Part shown: in pieces, positions 16,525-24,789 of the stretch
How the letters are laid out: each line of letters begins with the position of its first letter
How positions within the stretch are numbered: the stretch's first letter is position 1
Assembly (NCBI GenBank): GCA_023442845.1
Contig: JAEZXC010000017.1
Coordinates: 1-31,892 of the forward strand
From: Actinomycetes bacterium
GTDB taxonomy: Bacteria; Actinomycetota; Actinomycetes; Actinomycetales; Demequinaceae
DNA length: 31,892 nucleotides
Direction of reading: 5' to 3'
Notes under the pieces: model-generated
Seen by the model: only the letters and a program-made list of their open reading frames with translations
Database searches by the model: none
What the model was told of the DNA's origin: nothing
Program-made: the position numbers and the translations under genes

Positions 16525-18699
16525 ATGGCGCGTGAACTGAGCGCTGCCGTGATCGCCGATATCGTCGGCGGCACGCACCACGAACCCCACGCCATTCTCG
16601 GCCCCCACATTGAAGACGACGCCGTCGTGATTCGGGTGCTGCGGCCCTTGGCGAAGACGGTCGAGATCGAGACTCTCGACGGCACGTTCACTGCGGCCCA
16701 CGTCGACGGCGGCCTGTGGCAAGCCATCATCCCCGGCAACGAGGTGCCCGACTACCGCGTCCATGTCGCGTACGACGACGCCGCTTACGTCACAGACGAC
16801 CCCTACCGCTTCTTGCCGACGCTCGGCGAACTCGATCTACATCTCATCCGTGAGGGTCGCCACGAGAGGCTGTGGGAGGCACTTGGTGCGCACGTACGCT
16901 CCTTCCCGTCGGTCTTGGGAGAGGTCCACGGAACGTCCTTTTCCGTGTGGGCACCCAACGCCCGGGCGGTGCGGGTCATCGGCAGTTTCAACCATTGGCA
17001 AGGACGCGAGCACGCGATGCGCTCGCTCGGTTCGTCCGGAGTGTGGGAGCTCTTCATTCCCGGCATCGGCGATGGTGCCACGTACAAGTACGAGATCTTG
17101 GGCAAGGACGGTCACTGGAAGCAGCAGGCCGATCCCATGGCGCGGCGCACCGAGGTGCCGCCGCACACCGCCTCGATCGTGACCGAGTCCACCTATGAAT
17201 GGGGCGACGACGCCTGGCTCGAGGCGCGAGCTAGGCGTTCGGCGCACGACACCGCAATGTCGGTATACGAAGTACACCTCGCGTCATGGACTCAAGGGCT
17301 CGGCTACCGCGAACTCGCGGAGCGCCTCATTCCATACGTGAAGGAACTCGGCTTCACACATCTCGAGTTGATGCCGGTAATGGAGCATCCCTTTGGTGGG
17401 TCATGGGGTTATCAGGTCACGTCGTACTACGCACCGACTGCCCGTTTTGGCGACCCCGATGACCTGAAGTACTTCATCGACGCCGCCCACAAGGCGGGTC
17501 TCGGCATCATTCTCGACTGGGTGCCCGGACACTTCCCGAAGGACGAGTGGGCGCTCGGTCGCTTCGACGGCACGCCCCTATACGAGCACCCAGATCCGTT
17601 GCGTGGAGAACAGCCCGATTGGGGCACGTTCATCTTTGACTATGGTCGCCCCGAAGTGCGCAACTTCTTGGTCGCAAACGCACTGTATTGGCTCCAGGAG
17701 TATCACGCGGATGGTCTCCGTGTTGATGCCGTCGCCTCGATGCTTTACCTCGACTACTCGCGCGAGGCGGGCCAATGGCGGCCCAACATTCACGGTGGAC
17801 GAGAGAACCTCGACGCGATTGCGTTCCTTCAGGAAACCAACGCAGTGGCGTATCGAAATGTCCCGGGCGTCGTCATGATCGCCGAAGAGTCAACTGCGTG
17901 GCCGGGTGTCACGGCACCCACCGACGCTGGGGGGCTGGGCTTCGGCCTCAAGTGGAACATGGGTTGGATGAACGACACGTTGCGATATGTGTCGGAAGAG
18001 CCGATCCACCGCTCCTACCACCACCACACCGTGACGTTCTCTCTCATGTACGCCTTCTCCGAGCACTTCATGCTCCCGCTTTCGCACGACGAGGTTGTCC
18101 ATGGCAAGGGCTCGCTGTACGGCCGCATGCCGGGCGACCACTGGCAACGCATCGCCGGTTTGCGCGCGCTCTACGCGTATCAATGGGCGCACCCGGGCAA
18201 GAAGTTGCTCTTCATGGGCGGCGAGTTTGGCCAGGTCGCGGAATGGTCCGAAGGCAGGTCCCTTGACTGGTGGCACACCGAGGACGCGCTTCACGACGGC
18301 CTACGGCGGCTCGTACGCGATCTCAATCACGTTTACACCGAGTGCCCCGCCCTGTGGCAGCGCGACAATGATGCCGACGCTTTCCGTTGGATTGACGCCG
18401 ACGACGCGGCTCACAACACGTTGTCGTTCGTTCGTTACGACTCGCACGGCGAACCAGTTGTTGTTGCCGTCAACTTCGCAGGCGTGCCGCACGAGGGATA
18501 TCGCCTCGCGTTCCCGCATCCAGGCACGTGGGACGAGGTGCTCAACACTGACGCAACCGTCTACGGCGGCTCGGGCGTTGGCAACCTCGGCCGTGTCGAA
18601 GCGACGCGACATCCTGCAAAGGGATTTGAAGCGTCGGCCCAGGTGAGACTCCCGCCGCTCGGTGCCGTCTTCTTCCGCCCCGCCGCCGAACCTGCCTAA
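16525..18699 (+). CDS. glgB: 1,4-alpha-glucan branching enzyme GlgB
   Basis: Makes alpha-1,6 branches in glycogen by cutting and re-joining alpha-1,4 chains. It has 724 residues: an N-terminal CBM48-type domain pair (about 1-220, including HEPHAILGPH and SVWAPNARAVRVIGSFNHW), then the GH13_9 barrel and a C-terminal beta domain. The nucleophile is D401 in GLRVDAVASMLYLDYSRE, the acid/base E454 in MIAEESTAWPGVT and the third acid D522 in LSHDEVVHGKGSL, in register with D405, E458 and D526 of E. coli. It lies 18 bases after glgE and shares its transcript. Its stop overlaps the stop of the convergent gene by four bases. Confidence 0.97.
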   Translation: MARELSAAVIADIVGGTHHEPHAILGPHIEDDAVVIRVLRPLAKTVEIETLDGTFTAAHVDGGLWQAIIPGNEVPDYRVHVAYDDAAYVTDDPYRFLPTLGELDLHLIREGRHERLWEALGAHVRSFPSVLGEVHGTSFSVWAPNARAVRVIGSFNHWQGREHAMRSLGSSGVWELFIPGIGDGATYKYEILGKDGHWKQQADPMARRTEVPPHTASIVTESTYEWGDDAWLEARARRSAHDTAMSVYEVHLASWTQGLGYRELAERLIPYVKELGFTHLELMPVMEHPFGGSWGYQVTSYYAPTARFGDPDDLKYFIDAAHKAGLGIILDWVPGHFPKDEWALGRFDGTPLYEHPDPLRGEQPDWGTFIFDYGRPEVRNFLVANALYWLQEYHADGLRVDAVASMLYLDYSREAGQWRPNIHGGRENLDAIAFLQETNAVAYRNVPGVVMIAEESTAWPGVTAPTDAGGLGFGLKWNMGWMNDTLRYVSEEPIHRSYHHHTVTFSLMYAFSEHFMLPLSHDEVVHGKGSLYGRMPGDHWQRIAGLRALYAYQWAHPGKKLLFMGGEFGQVAEWSEGRSLDWWHTEDALHDGLRRLVRDLNHVYTECPALWQRDNDADAFRWIDADDAAHNTLSFVRYDSHGEPVVVAVNFAGVPHEGYRLAFPHPGTWDEVLNTDATVYGGSGVGNLGRVEATRHPAKGFEASAQVRLPPLGAVFFRPAAEPA

Positions 18700-18708
18700 T
18701 ACAGCAGG
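18691..18708. terminator. weak hairpin over the overlapping stop codons of glgB and the trx/TPR gene
   Basis: CCTGC (18691-18695) and GCAGG (18704-18708) form a five-pair stem with an eight-base loop that contains both stop codons. No T-run follows on either strand. It is the only dyad I see between the two convergent units, so transcripts probably overlap. Confidence 0.2.
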
Positions 18709-19592
18709 CTGGCGAGGCGCTGACGTGCACTGACGACGCGTGCGTCAGTGGGACCGATGACCTCGAACAACTCGATGAGGCGCTGGCGCACCGGCTCGCG
18801 CTCGTCCGACGCGAGCCGCGCAATGAGGTCAAGCAACCGATCAAATGCGTCCGCTACCGCGCCACCCAACACATCGAGGTCCGCGACGGCCATCTGCGCC
18901 GCCGCGTCGTCCGGGCGGTCCGCCGCTGCGGTGCGGATCACTCCTGGCTCGGCGCCCCGTTGACGCGCCAAGAGGGCGACCTGCGCACGTCCCGCTTTCG
19001 CCTCGGCATCCCGCGGGTTCTCTTTGAGCGCCTTGTCATAGGCCGCAATCGCGGCGTCAAAGTCATCCCGATCGATGGCGTCAATGGCTTCCTGATGCAA
19101 TGGCGGCAACGGCGCTTCCGGTGGGTCAGCCGGCCCGGCCTCGGCAGCGACCGGCATCGCCATCCCTGCTTGCCTGGCCACGTCAACCACTTGGCCGATG
19201 ACGTCGCGCAGCTGCTCGTCGTCGGGCGCACCCTGGAAGAGGGGTGCAGGACGTCCACCGAGAATCGCAAGCATGGCCGGGACAGCGTTCACCTGGAAGG
19301 CCTGCGCAAGCTGCGGCTGCGTTTCCACATCGACAGTTGCAAACGTCACCGCGTCGCCGTATTCGCCAAGAATCGTCGCAACGCGCGTCTCCAGCTCCGC
19401 GCACTGAGGGGCACGCACCGAACACAGCAACACAAATACTGGCTTCGACACCGAGCTTTGGATGATCTCATTAGCGTTCGCCTCAGTGAGTTCAACCGTG
19501 TTGCCGGGCGCTTGCGCACGACGCTGTGATGCCTCCTTCGCCGCCGATAGCGCTGCAAGATCCACTGCTCCACTGAATGGGACGCTCGTCAT
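18696..19592 (-). CDS. thioredoxin-fold/TPR protein, YbbN (CnoX)-like, without CXXC
   Basis: A 298-residue cytosolic protein: flexible N terminus, a thioredoxin fold at about 32-140, then a TPR region from about 165 (HQEAIDAIDRDDFDAAIAAYDKALKENPRDAEAKAGRAQVALL). The redox site is LLCSVRAPQCAEL: C57 and C64 are present, but the first Cys of CXXC is Ala (APQC), so a normal dithiol reductase activity is not expected. E. coli YbbN, a co-chaperone, also lacks a full CXXC. AGGAGGT eight bases before ATG 19592 fixes the start. It is third in an operon with a lipoprotein and an envelope protein. The similar M. tuberculosis Rv1324 lies beside glgB-glgE (Rv1326c-Rv1327c). Confidence 0.85.
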   Translation of the reverse strand: MTSVPFSGAVDLAALSAAKEASQRRAQAPGNTVELTEANANEIIQSSVSKPVFVLLCSVRAPQCAELETRVATILGEYGDAVTFATVDVETQPQLAQAFQVNAVPAMLAILGGRPAPLFQGAPDDEQLRDVIGQVVDVARQAGMAMPVAAEAGPADPPEAPLPPLHQEAIDAIDRDDFDAAIAAYDKALKENPRDAEAKAGRAQVALLARQRGAEPGVIRTAAADRPDDAAAQMAVADLDVLGGAVADAFDRLLDLIARLASDEREPVRQRLIELFEVIGPTDARVVSARQRLASLLY

Positions 19593-19617
19593 CGCGGGTG
19601 ACCTCCTAGCGATTGGC

Positions 19618-20589
19618 TCATTCGGGCTTGACCGACACCAAGTGGTGCTCGGCGGCAACGACACCGGGCAGTTGACCCTTGCCAGGCGCCGGCACTGACA
19701 ACACCACAAGATCGCGGTACGTGTACGTCACCTTGGTGCTGAGCGAACCTTCCAGCAGTGGCGCGTCATGAGCTGAAAGCGACAGTGTCGCTCCGCTGAC
19801 CGAGAATGAGGAGGTGATCAACACCGGCGCGATCACGAGAGCACCGCCATCGCCCGTCGACAACACAAACGTGTTGGCGAGGTCGGGTTGCACCGTGTCA
19901 ACGTACGCACCGCCGGCTTGCGAGGCGGCCGAAGCGAGCGACTCACGTGCAGTAAACAACTGCTGGGCGTACGTGTCGGGTGCAAACTCTGCGGAACCCT
20001 CGCTGTCAGGGCCTTGACGCAAGTACTCAAGGTAACCCTCGAGCGCTGCGCGCGGAGACGGGTCAACACCTGACTCCCCCAGCGGTAACTGCGTCGCACC
20101 ATCAACGTCACCTGGCATCGCCGGTACCGTGGCGCCCGGAATCATGTGCGCCCAACCGCGGAGTTCGTACGGGGTGCTCACGTCCTCCTGAACCCACACG
20201 TAGATGACGGGAGTGAGGTTATCCTCCGGCGCCGCCGATACTGCGGCAAGAACGCGCGGCCACGTGGTCGCGTTCGATACGTAAAGGCGCTGCATCGAAC
20301 TTGGCAGGGATGAGGGGGTTTCCTCTGCGACGGCGGCCGACACCTTGTACTCGGCCGTGCGCACGAGTGCCGCGTCGCCACCAATACGCGGGGCGAGCAA
20401 CGTTGCGTCGCCGGCGCGGTCTGCCTTGGCAAGTGTGGCAAAGGTCTCCTCGACAATCGCCTCCGCCATTGACTCATCGAGTGCGGCACGGGCCGCTGCG
20501 GTCGGGGTGGTCTCCACCTCGGGCGGTTCGGCAGCGCAACCAGCGAGCGCCAACGCAGCAGCGATGCCAGCAATCATGACGCGCTTCAC
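19618..20589 (-). CDS. predicted lipoprotein of unknown function
   Basis: A 323-residue exported protein. MKRVMIAGIAAALALAGC is a short lipoprotein signal peptide with lipobox LAGC and lipidated Cys18. The mature part starts with an acidic, Ala-rich linker and is otherwise soluble, with no further membrane helix. I recognise no enzyme motif. Its ATG overlaps the stop of the preceding membrane-protein gene by four bases (ATGA), so both are made together; the trx/TPR gene follows after 25 bases. It most likely sits on the outer face of the membrane beside the two-TM protein. No function is proposed. Confidence 0.8.
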   Translation of the reverse strand: MKRVMIAGIAAALALAGCAAEPPEVETTPTAAARAALDESMAEAIVEETFATLAKADRAGDATLLAPRIGGDAALVRTAEYKVSAAVAEETPSSLPSSMQRLYVSNATTWPRVLAAVSAAPEDNLTPVIYVWVQEDVSTPYELRGWAHMIPGATVPAMPGDVDGATQLPLGESGVDPSPRAALEGYLEYLRQGPDSEGSAEFAPDTYAQQLFTARESLASAASQAGGAYVDTVQPDLANTFVLSTGDGGALVIAPVLITSSFSVSGATLSLSAHDAPLLEGSLSTKVTYTYRDLVVLSVPAPGKGQLPGVVAAEHHLVSVKPE

Positions 20590-21488
20590 GATTCACCTCC
20601 CGTGGGCCGTGAGGAGTCGACGGTCGGCACCGTCCCTGTATCCGTCTCGTCAAGTAGCACCTCAGGCAGGGTCGACCCCGCAAGGCGCCGTTCGCGTCGC
20701 GAGCCCGGACGCGGCGGGTGTGCCGCAACACCTGAGCGTGATCGCTGCCACGTCTCAACTCGTGCCTGAACCGGGCGGATATCGATGAGAGCGGACAATG
20801 CCGCGACGACACCGAGCAGCGCAAGCGCACCGCCCACCCACATCATCGGGCTAATCCACTCATCGTTCACATCGCGAATCGCATAGAACTCAACCGACTC
20901 AAGGTTGTCGCCTGTCTCATCGAAAACGACAAGCGTCTCTCCTGCCGCCACCGTGGCCCCCGTCACGACCACGCGCGACTCGCCCCGCCACGAGTGGCGC
21001 CACAGGTCCGTCGAGCCGTAGTCGTACAACTCCTCTGCCGCGTCGGCCGCCTCTTCCGTTGAAGCGTCCGCTGCCGCAGCGTCGTCCGTTGCGGCGTCGT
21101 CTGCTGGCGCGTCGGCCGACGCGGTGGCATCGGAGCTCGGGCTCGGGCTCGGCGAAACCGAAGGCGTGGTGATGCGTGTCCCGGTGCGCGTGGACAGCTC
21201 GTCCCAGTCCACATATCCGAGTACGTACGTCGCAGAATGGCGCTTGAGCCACGCGTCGGCGTCAACGGGCCGCGCTGTGTTGGCGTCGAGCGCGCCGGAA
21301 CCGTTGATGGCAATCCTCTCGATTCCAGGCAGTGCGAGGACCTCAGGACCAAGCACCACAACGGGAGTGTCAAGGCTCTGCTGGGTGACCACCTCACGGT
21401 CGTCGCGAACCGCATTTGCGATCAAACCCGTGAGAAACATCACCAGGCCCAACACACCCGCGATGATCGCTGTGGTGCGCAATGTCAC
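20586..21488 (-). CDS. two-TM envelope protein of unknown function
   Basis: A 300-residue protein with an N-terminal helix (about 6-26) and a second helix at about 216-238 (MMWVGGALALLGVVAALSALI). The region between should lie outside the cell. It includes a folded part (about 35-105, with TPVVVLGPEVLALPG) and a low-complexity Ser/Pro then Ala/Asp/Glu-rich stretch (about 110-155). The tail after 240 is basic and Pro-rich. I do not recognise the family. GTG at 21488 is the start: GGAGGA lies six to seven bases before it. First gene of the three-gene operon. Confidence 0.78.
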   Translation of the reverse strand: MTLRTTAIIAGVLGLVMFLTGLIANAVRDDREVVTQQSLDTPVVVLGPEVLALPGIERIAINGSGALDANTARPVDADAWLKRHSATYVLGYVDWDELSTRTGTRITTPSVSPSPSPSSDATASADAPADDAATDDAAAADASTEEAADAAEELYDYGSTDLWRHSWRGESRVVVTGATVAAGETLVVFDETGDNLESVEFYAIRDVNDEWISPMMWVGGALALLGVVAALSALIDIRPVQARVETWQRSRSGVAAHPPRPGSRRERRLAGSTLPEVLLDETDTGTVPTVDSSRPTGGES

Positions 21489-21515
21489 GTCATTTCCTCC
21501 GAATCGTCGGCGTAC

Positions 21516-21521
21516 AGTCTA
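21516..21521 (-). promoter_or_regulatory. -10 element of the envelope protein/lipoprotein/trx operon
   Basis: TAGACT on the minus strand, 27 bases before the GTG at 21488. With GGAGGA near the start codon this gives a short conventional leader of about 20 nt, in contrast to the leaderless genes in the window. Confidence 0.4.
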
Positions 21522-21554
21522 GGAGACAACGCGCAAGAGCCCCCAGTTGTGGCT

Positions 21555-21583
21555 TTGTATGCGTGCGCGCGCACGGCTAATGT
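21555..21583 (+). promoter_or_regulatory. promoter of the DivIVA-domain coiled-coil gene, palindromic spacer
   Basis: TTGTAT (21555-21560) and TAATGT (21578-21583) are separated by exactly 17 bases. The spacer holds the perfect 12-base palindrome GTGCGCGCGCAC (21563-21574). Bases 21557-21575 alternate purine and pyrimidine without a break, a sequence that favours Z-DNA. The coding start follows 33 bases after the -10 box with its own ribosome binding site. Confidence 0.5.
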
Positions 21584-21616
21584 TGTGTGGCTGAGGTCCA
21601 GCGATGAGGAGAACCG

Positions 21617-23605
21617 ATGGCCGACGAGAACCTGCCCTTCCCTGTCGCGATGCGCGGCTACGACCGCGATGCGGTCTCAGCTCATCTGATGAGGCTTGAG
21701 GAATCTCTCGCAGCCGCGCAACAGGAAGCCGAGCAGGCGCGTACCGAGGCCGCACAGGCGAATCAGCGCCTTGATGAACTTCAGAAGAACGCCGCCGAGT
21801 CCGACCAGCCCACGTACAAGGGTCTCGGCGCGCGCGTTGAGCACCTCCTGCGCTCCGCTGAGGAGCAGTCCGCCGATGTCGTGAACCGTGCGAACACGCA
21901 CGCGCAGGACACAATCGCACGCGCCAATGTTGCCGCCCAGCAATTGCGAGCGCGTGCAGACAACGAAGTGTCTGAGATCCTCACGCAGAGCCGCCGCGAG
22001 GCAGAGGAAATTAAGACTGCAGCTGAGGCTGCGGCGCTCCTCACCCGCGAGGCGTCCGAGCGTCAGGCCCAGGAACTCGTCGCGAAGGCTACTCGCGAGG
22101 CGGAGCGCATCTCCGCCCAAATCGACGCGGAAGTTGCGGAGAAGCGCACAGGCGCTGAACGTGAGGCCCACACGCTGCGCGCCACCGTTGAGCGTGAAGT
22201 CACCGAGCTGCGAGTCTCCGCACAGCGCGAAGCGACCGAACTTGTCGACACCGCCCGCGGTGAGGCGGAGCGCACCGTTGCTGCCGCCAACGTAGAGGCG
22301 CAGCGTCTCCAGGCTGAAGCCGAGCAAGCGCTCGCGGCGGCCCGCGGCGAGGCTGACCGACTTGAGCGTGAGGCTGCCGAGAAACGTGAGGTTGCTCGGT
22401 CTGAGGCTGAGGCGATCGTTGAGAAGGCTCAGGACCAGGCGACCGCACTGCAGCGTGAGGCTGCGGCGATTCGAGCCGACGCTGACAAGCAGGCCGCCAC
22501 GACGATCTCCGCGGCTCGTCGCGAGGCCGAGGCTTTGCGTGCCGAGACCGAGCGCGCAGCGACGGAGCGGACCGCCGAGGCCGACCGTTACGCGGCGGCG
22601 AAGGTCGCGGAGGCGGACGAGTACGCGGACACGACGGCCAAGGAAGCCGACCAGTACCACGCGGCGAAGGTCGCCGAGGCAGATGCCTACGCGGACACGA
22701 CCGCCAAGGAAGCCGACCGTTACCACGCTGGCAAGACTGCCGAAGCGGACCAGTACCTCGCAGCGCGTACAACTGAGGCAGACCAGTACCACGCCTCCAC
22801 CATTGCGGATGCTGATCAGTACGACAGTGACACGCGCGCCGCAGCCGACCACTACGCGACTCAGACGCGTCAACGCGCCGACAACGACACGGCAGATTTG
22901 CGCAAGCGCGCCCAAACCGACGTTGCAGCCCTGCGTGCCCAGGTGACCGCCGAGCTTAAGGCACTGCGCGAGCAATCCGAGGCCGAGGCACAGAACACGA
23001 CCTCGACCGCTCAGGCAGAGGCGACAGCACTGCTGGACAAGGCAAATTCGGAGGCCGAACGCCTGCGCCATGAGGCGCACGCCGAGGCCGAGGCAGCGAG
23101 CGAAGAGGCGCGCCGCACTCGCGAGGACCTGCAGATCGAGATCGCGCAGCGGCGTGAAGCCGCCGAACGTGAGCTCACGGATCGCCACGCGGCCGTCAAG
23201 GCCGAGACCGAGGCGATGGTTGCGGACGCGAAGGCCCGTGCAAACGAAGCCGAGGCTCAACTGGCCGAGGCGCTCGAGCGCGCCGAGCAAGCGCGCCGCG
23301 ATGCCGAAGAGCACGCACGCACGCTGCTCAGCAACGCGCGCCACAATGCGGACGACATCGTGTCCGGAGCGCGCGAGCACGCCGAAACGATCATTTCCGA
23401 GGCCGTTACGGACGCCGAGCGCGAGCGCGCACTGGCGAACAATGAAGTGGCGGAACTCAACCAGCAACGCGAGTCGATCACCGCATACCTCGACGAACTG
23501 CGCACGTTGCTCGCCGCTGACCCTGTCCAGAACCTTGCTGCGGCGTCCAAGCTCGCCAAGGCGCAAGCGGACAAGGACGCCAAGCGCGCGGACGAAGCCG
23601 AGTAG
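21617..23605 (+). CDS. large coiled-coil protein with N-terminal DivIVA domain (Scy/FilP-like)
   Basis: A 662-residue cytoskeletal-type protein. The N terminus has a DivIVA-like start (FPVAMRGYDRDAVSAHLMRLEESLA, about 8-32), then YKGLGARVEHLLRSAEEQSADVVNRA (about 67-92). The rest is one long Ala/Glu/Arg-rich coiled coil to about residue 640. Residues 320-418 are nine consecutive 11-residue repeats, each with Tyr at position six. The layout resembles Streptomyces Scy and FilP, which organise polar growth; whether this organism grows at poles cannot be told. AGGAG five bases before ATG fixes the start. A small gene follows after five bases. Coiled-coil composition limits confidence about orthology. 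Confidence 0.8.
   Translation: MADENLPFPVAMRGYDRDAVSAHLMRLEESLAAAQQEAEQARTEAAQANQRLDELQKNAAESDQPTYKGLGARVEHLLRSAEEQSADVVNRANTHAQDTIARANVAAQQLRARADNEVSEILTQSRREAEEIKTAAEAAALLTREASERQAQELVAKATREAERISAQIDAEVAEKRTGAEREAHTLRATVEREVTELRVSAQREATELVDTARGEAERTVAAANVEAQRLQAEAEQALAAARGEADRLEREAAEKREVARSEAEAIVEKAQDQATALQREAAAIRADADKQAATTISAARREAEALRAETERAATERTAEADRYAAAKVAEADEYADTTAKEADQYHAAKVAEADAYADTTAKEADRYHAGKTAEADQYLAARTTEADQYHASTIADADQYDSDTRAAADHYATQTRQRADNDTADLRKRAQTDVAALRAQVTAELKALREQSEAEAQNTTSTAQAEATALLDKANSEAERLRHEAHAEAEAASEEARRTREDLQIEIAQRREAAERELTDRHAAVKAETEAMVADAKARANEAEAQLAEALERAEQARRDAEEHARTLLSNARHNADDIVSGAREHAETIISEAVTDAERERALANNEVAELNQQRESITAYLDELRTLLAADPVQNLAAASKLAKAQADKDAKRADEAE
22574..22870 (+). 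repeat. nine tandem 33-bp units encoding Tyr hendecads
   Basis: Within the coiled-coil gene, nine in-frame 33-bp units encode 11-residue repeats of the type (A/K)EADxYxxxxx, from AEADRYAAAKV to AAADHYATQTR. At DNA level a 66-bp unit is recently duplicated: the 31-base stretch starting at 22622 recurs at 22688 with a single difference. Two further hendecads without Tyr follow (QRADNDTADLR, KRAQTDVAALR). Confidence 0.85.
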
Positions 23606-23610
23606 CATCC

Positions 23611-24015
23611 ATGGATCGTCGTGCGGAGGACGCCTTCGAGCTCGCTGCACGGCTTGAACGACGCCGTCAAGGTGAAAGCGCGCAAGCCGCGGTGCTGATC
23701 CGCGAGTTCGCCGCTACCGCTACAGCAACCGGCATTGAGCCTGAACGCCTTTATGCACGCGGCTACACCGGGACCGCGCGCTACAAGACCAACGTGGTCG
23801 GCTGGTACATCAAGCGTGATCGCAGCATCGGGGTCAGTACGGACGGGCTGTTTTACTTGCTCCATGCGCCTGGATCGCTCGCCGCGCGATTCACGGGCGT
23901 CGACTTGGAGCCTGCCGATCCGCCGCTAGAACTTGGTCGCGGAGCACGCGACGGCGAGTCAATCCCGCTCACCGAGGCGCTCGCCATCCGCCTCGAGGCC
24001 GGAAACGCGTACTAG
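23611..24015 (+). CDS. small conserved-looking protein of unknown function
   Basis: A 134-residue soluble protein, not recognised. The N-terminal third is helical and charged (RRAEDAFELAARLERRRQGESAQAAVLI). The middle has a beta-rich core with YARGYTGTARYKTNVVGWYIKRDRSIGVSTDGLFYLL, and the C terminus an acidic segment. It begins five bases after the coiled-coil gene's stop, without a clear ribosome binding site, so its translation is probably coupled to that gene. The close link suggests a role with the coiled-coil protein, but this rests on position only. It converges on a hydrolase gene with nine bases between the stops and no visible terminator. Confidence 0.75.
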   Translation: MDRRAEDAFELAARLERRRQGESAQAAVLIREFAATATATGIEPERLYARGYTGTARYKTNVVGWYIKRDRSIGVSTDGLFYLLHAPGSLAARFTGVDLEPADPPLELGRGARDGESIPLTEALAIRLEAGNAY

Positions 24016-24024
24016 CGCGAGCGC

Positions 24025-24789
24025 TTAGCGCGCGGCACGCGCGAGCACAGCAACCTGCTCGGCCACCGCGGCGGGAGCTTCGAGACCAACCAAGTGGCCG
24101 ATGCCCGGCAACGTCACTACCTCGGTCTCGAGAGCCTGAGCCATCGCATCGGCGTCGGCCGCACTCGTAATCGCATCATCCTCACCGCGCATCACGAACG
24201 CCGGCGCACTCGCGTTCTCGAGAATGCTGAGCCGTGGCAAACGCGCGGCCATCGCTCGCTGGCCCCACGCGATCCCGACGCCCTTCTGTCGCGCCACATT
24301 CGCGCGCACCGACGCCAGCAGGTCCGCCTTGGCGGCACTTGCCTCACTGATGAGACCGCGCGCGTGGCTGTCGGCGTCATCGATGCCGTCCTCAGCCTCG
24401 GCATCGCGTGCGGCTTGCTCGCGACGCGCGCTCGCCTCCGCCGTATCCGCACTCGCCCGAGTGCCGAGCAAACCCACCCCAGCAACGGCGTCGGGGTGGC
24501 GATCGAGGACCGCCATCGCGACATAGCCTCCCATCGAGCAGCCCACCCACAACGCCGTTGACCACCCAGTGACGTCGCGCATCGCCATGACCGCCGCATC
24601 CGCAATGAGCTCGAGTGATGGCGGCTCGTCCGTTGCGGGCATGTCCCCGATGCCGGGCGGGTCAAACGTGATGATGTCACCGACCGGGACGTCGGCCTCG
24701 TCAAGCGCGGCGAGCAGCGGTTCCCACTGCTCTTTGTCGAGCGGAAAGGCGTTGAGCAGGACCAGCGGTACGCGATGCGATCGAGTCAT
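24025..24789 (-). CDS. alpha/beta-fold hydrolase
   Basis: A 254-residue serine hydrolase of unknown substrate. The oxyanion region is LLNAFPLDKEQWEPLL, the nucleophile elbow VGCSMGGYVAM (S85), the acid is probably in MRGEDDAIT and the histidine in GIGHLVGLEAP. The cap region (about 120-165) is Ala-rich and helical. No signal peptide, so cytosolic. Its ATG overlaps the stop of the upstream hydrolase by four bases. Related proteins are annotated as esterases or 3-oxoadipate enol-lactonase-like, but nothing here points to one substrate. Confidence 0.87.
   Translation of the reverse strand: MTRSHRVPLVLLNAFPLDKEQWEPLLAALDEADVPVGDIITFDPPGIGDMPATDEPPSLELIADAAVMAMRDVTGWSTALWVGCSMGGYVAMAVLDRHPDAVAGVGLLGTRASADTAEASARREQAARDAEAEDGIDDADSHARGLISEASAAKADLLASVRANVARQKGVGIAWGQRAMAARLPRLSILENASAPAFVMRGEDDAITSAADADAMAQALETEVVTLPGIGHLVGLEAPAAVAEQVAVLARAAR

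Noticed and set aside
19330..19420. A standard thioredoxin
   Set aside because: The first cysteine of CXXC is Ala (APQC) and a TPR region follows, so it is YbbN-like.
22574..22936. CRISPR-like or satellite repeat
   Set aside because: The 33-bp period is in frame within a coiled-coil coding sequence and has no spacers.
21677..23650. A 657-codon open frame antisense to the coiled-coil gene
   Set aside because: Its low-complexity Leu/Gly/Arg sequence mirrors the repetitive sense strand; no start signal or domain.
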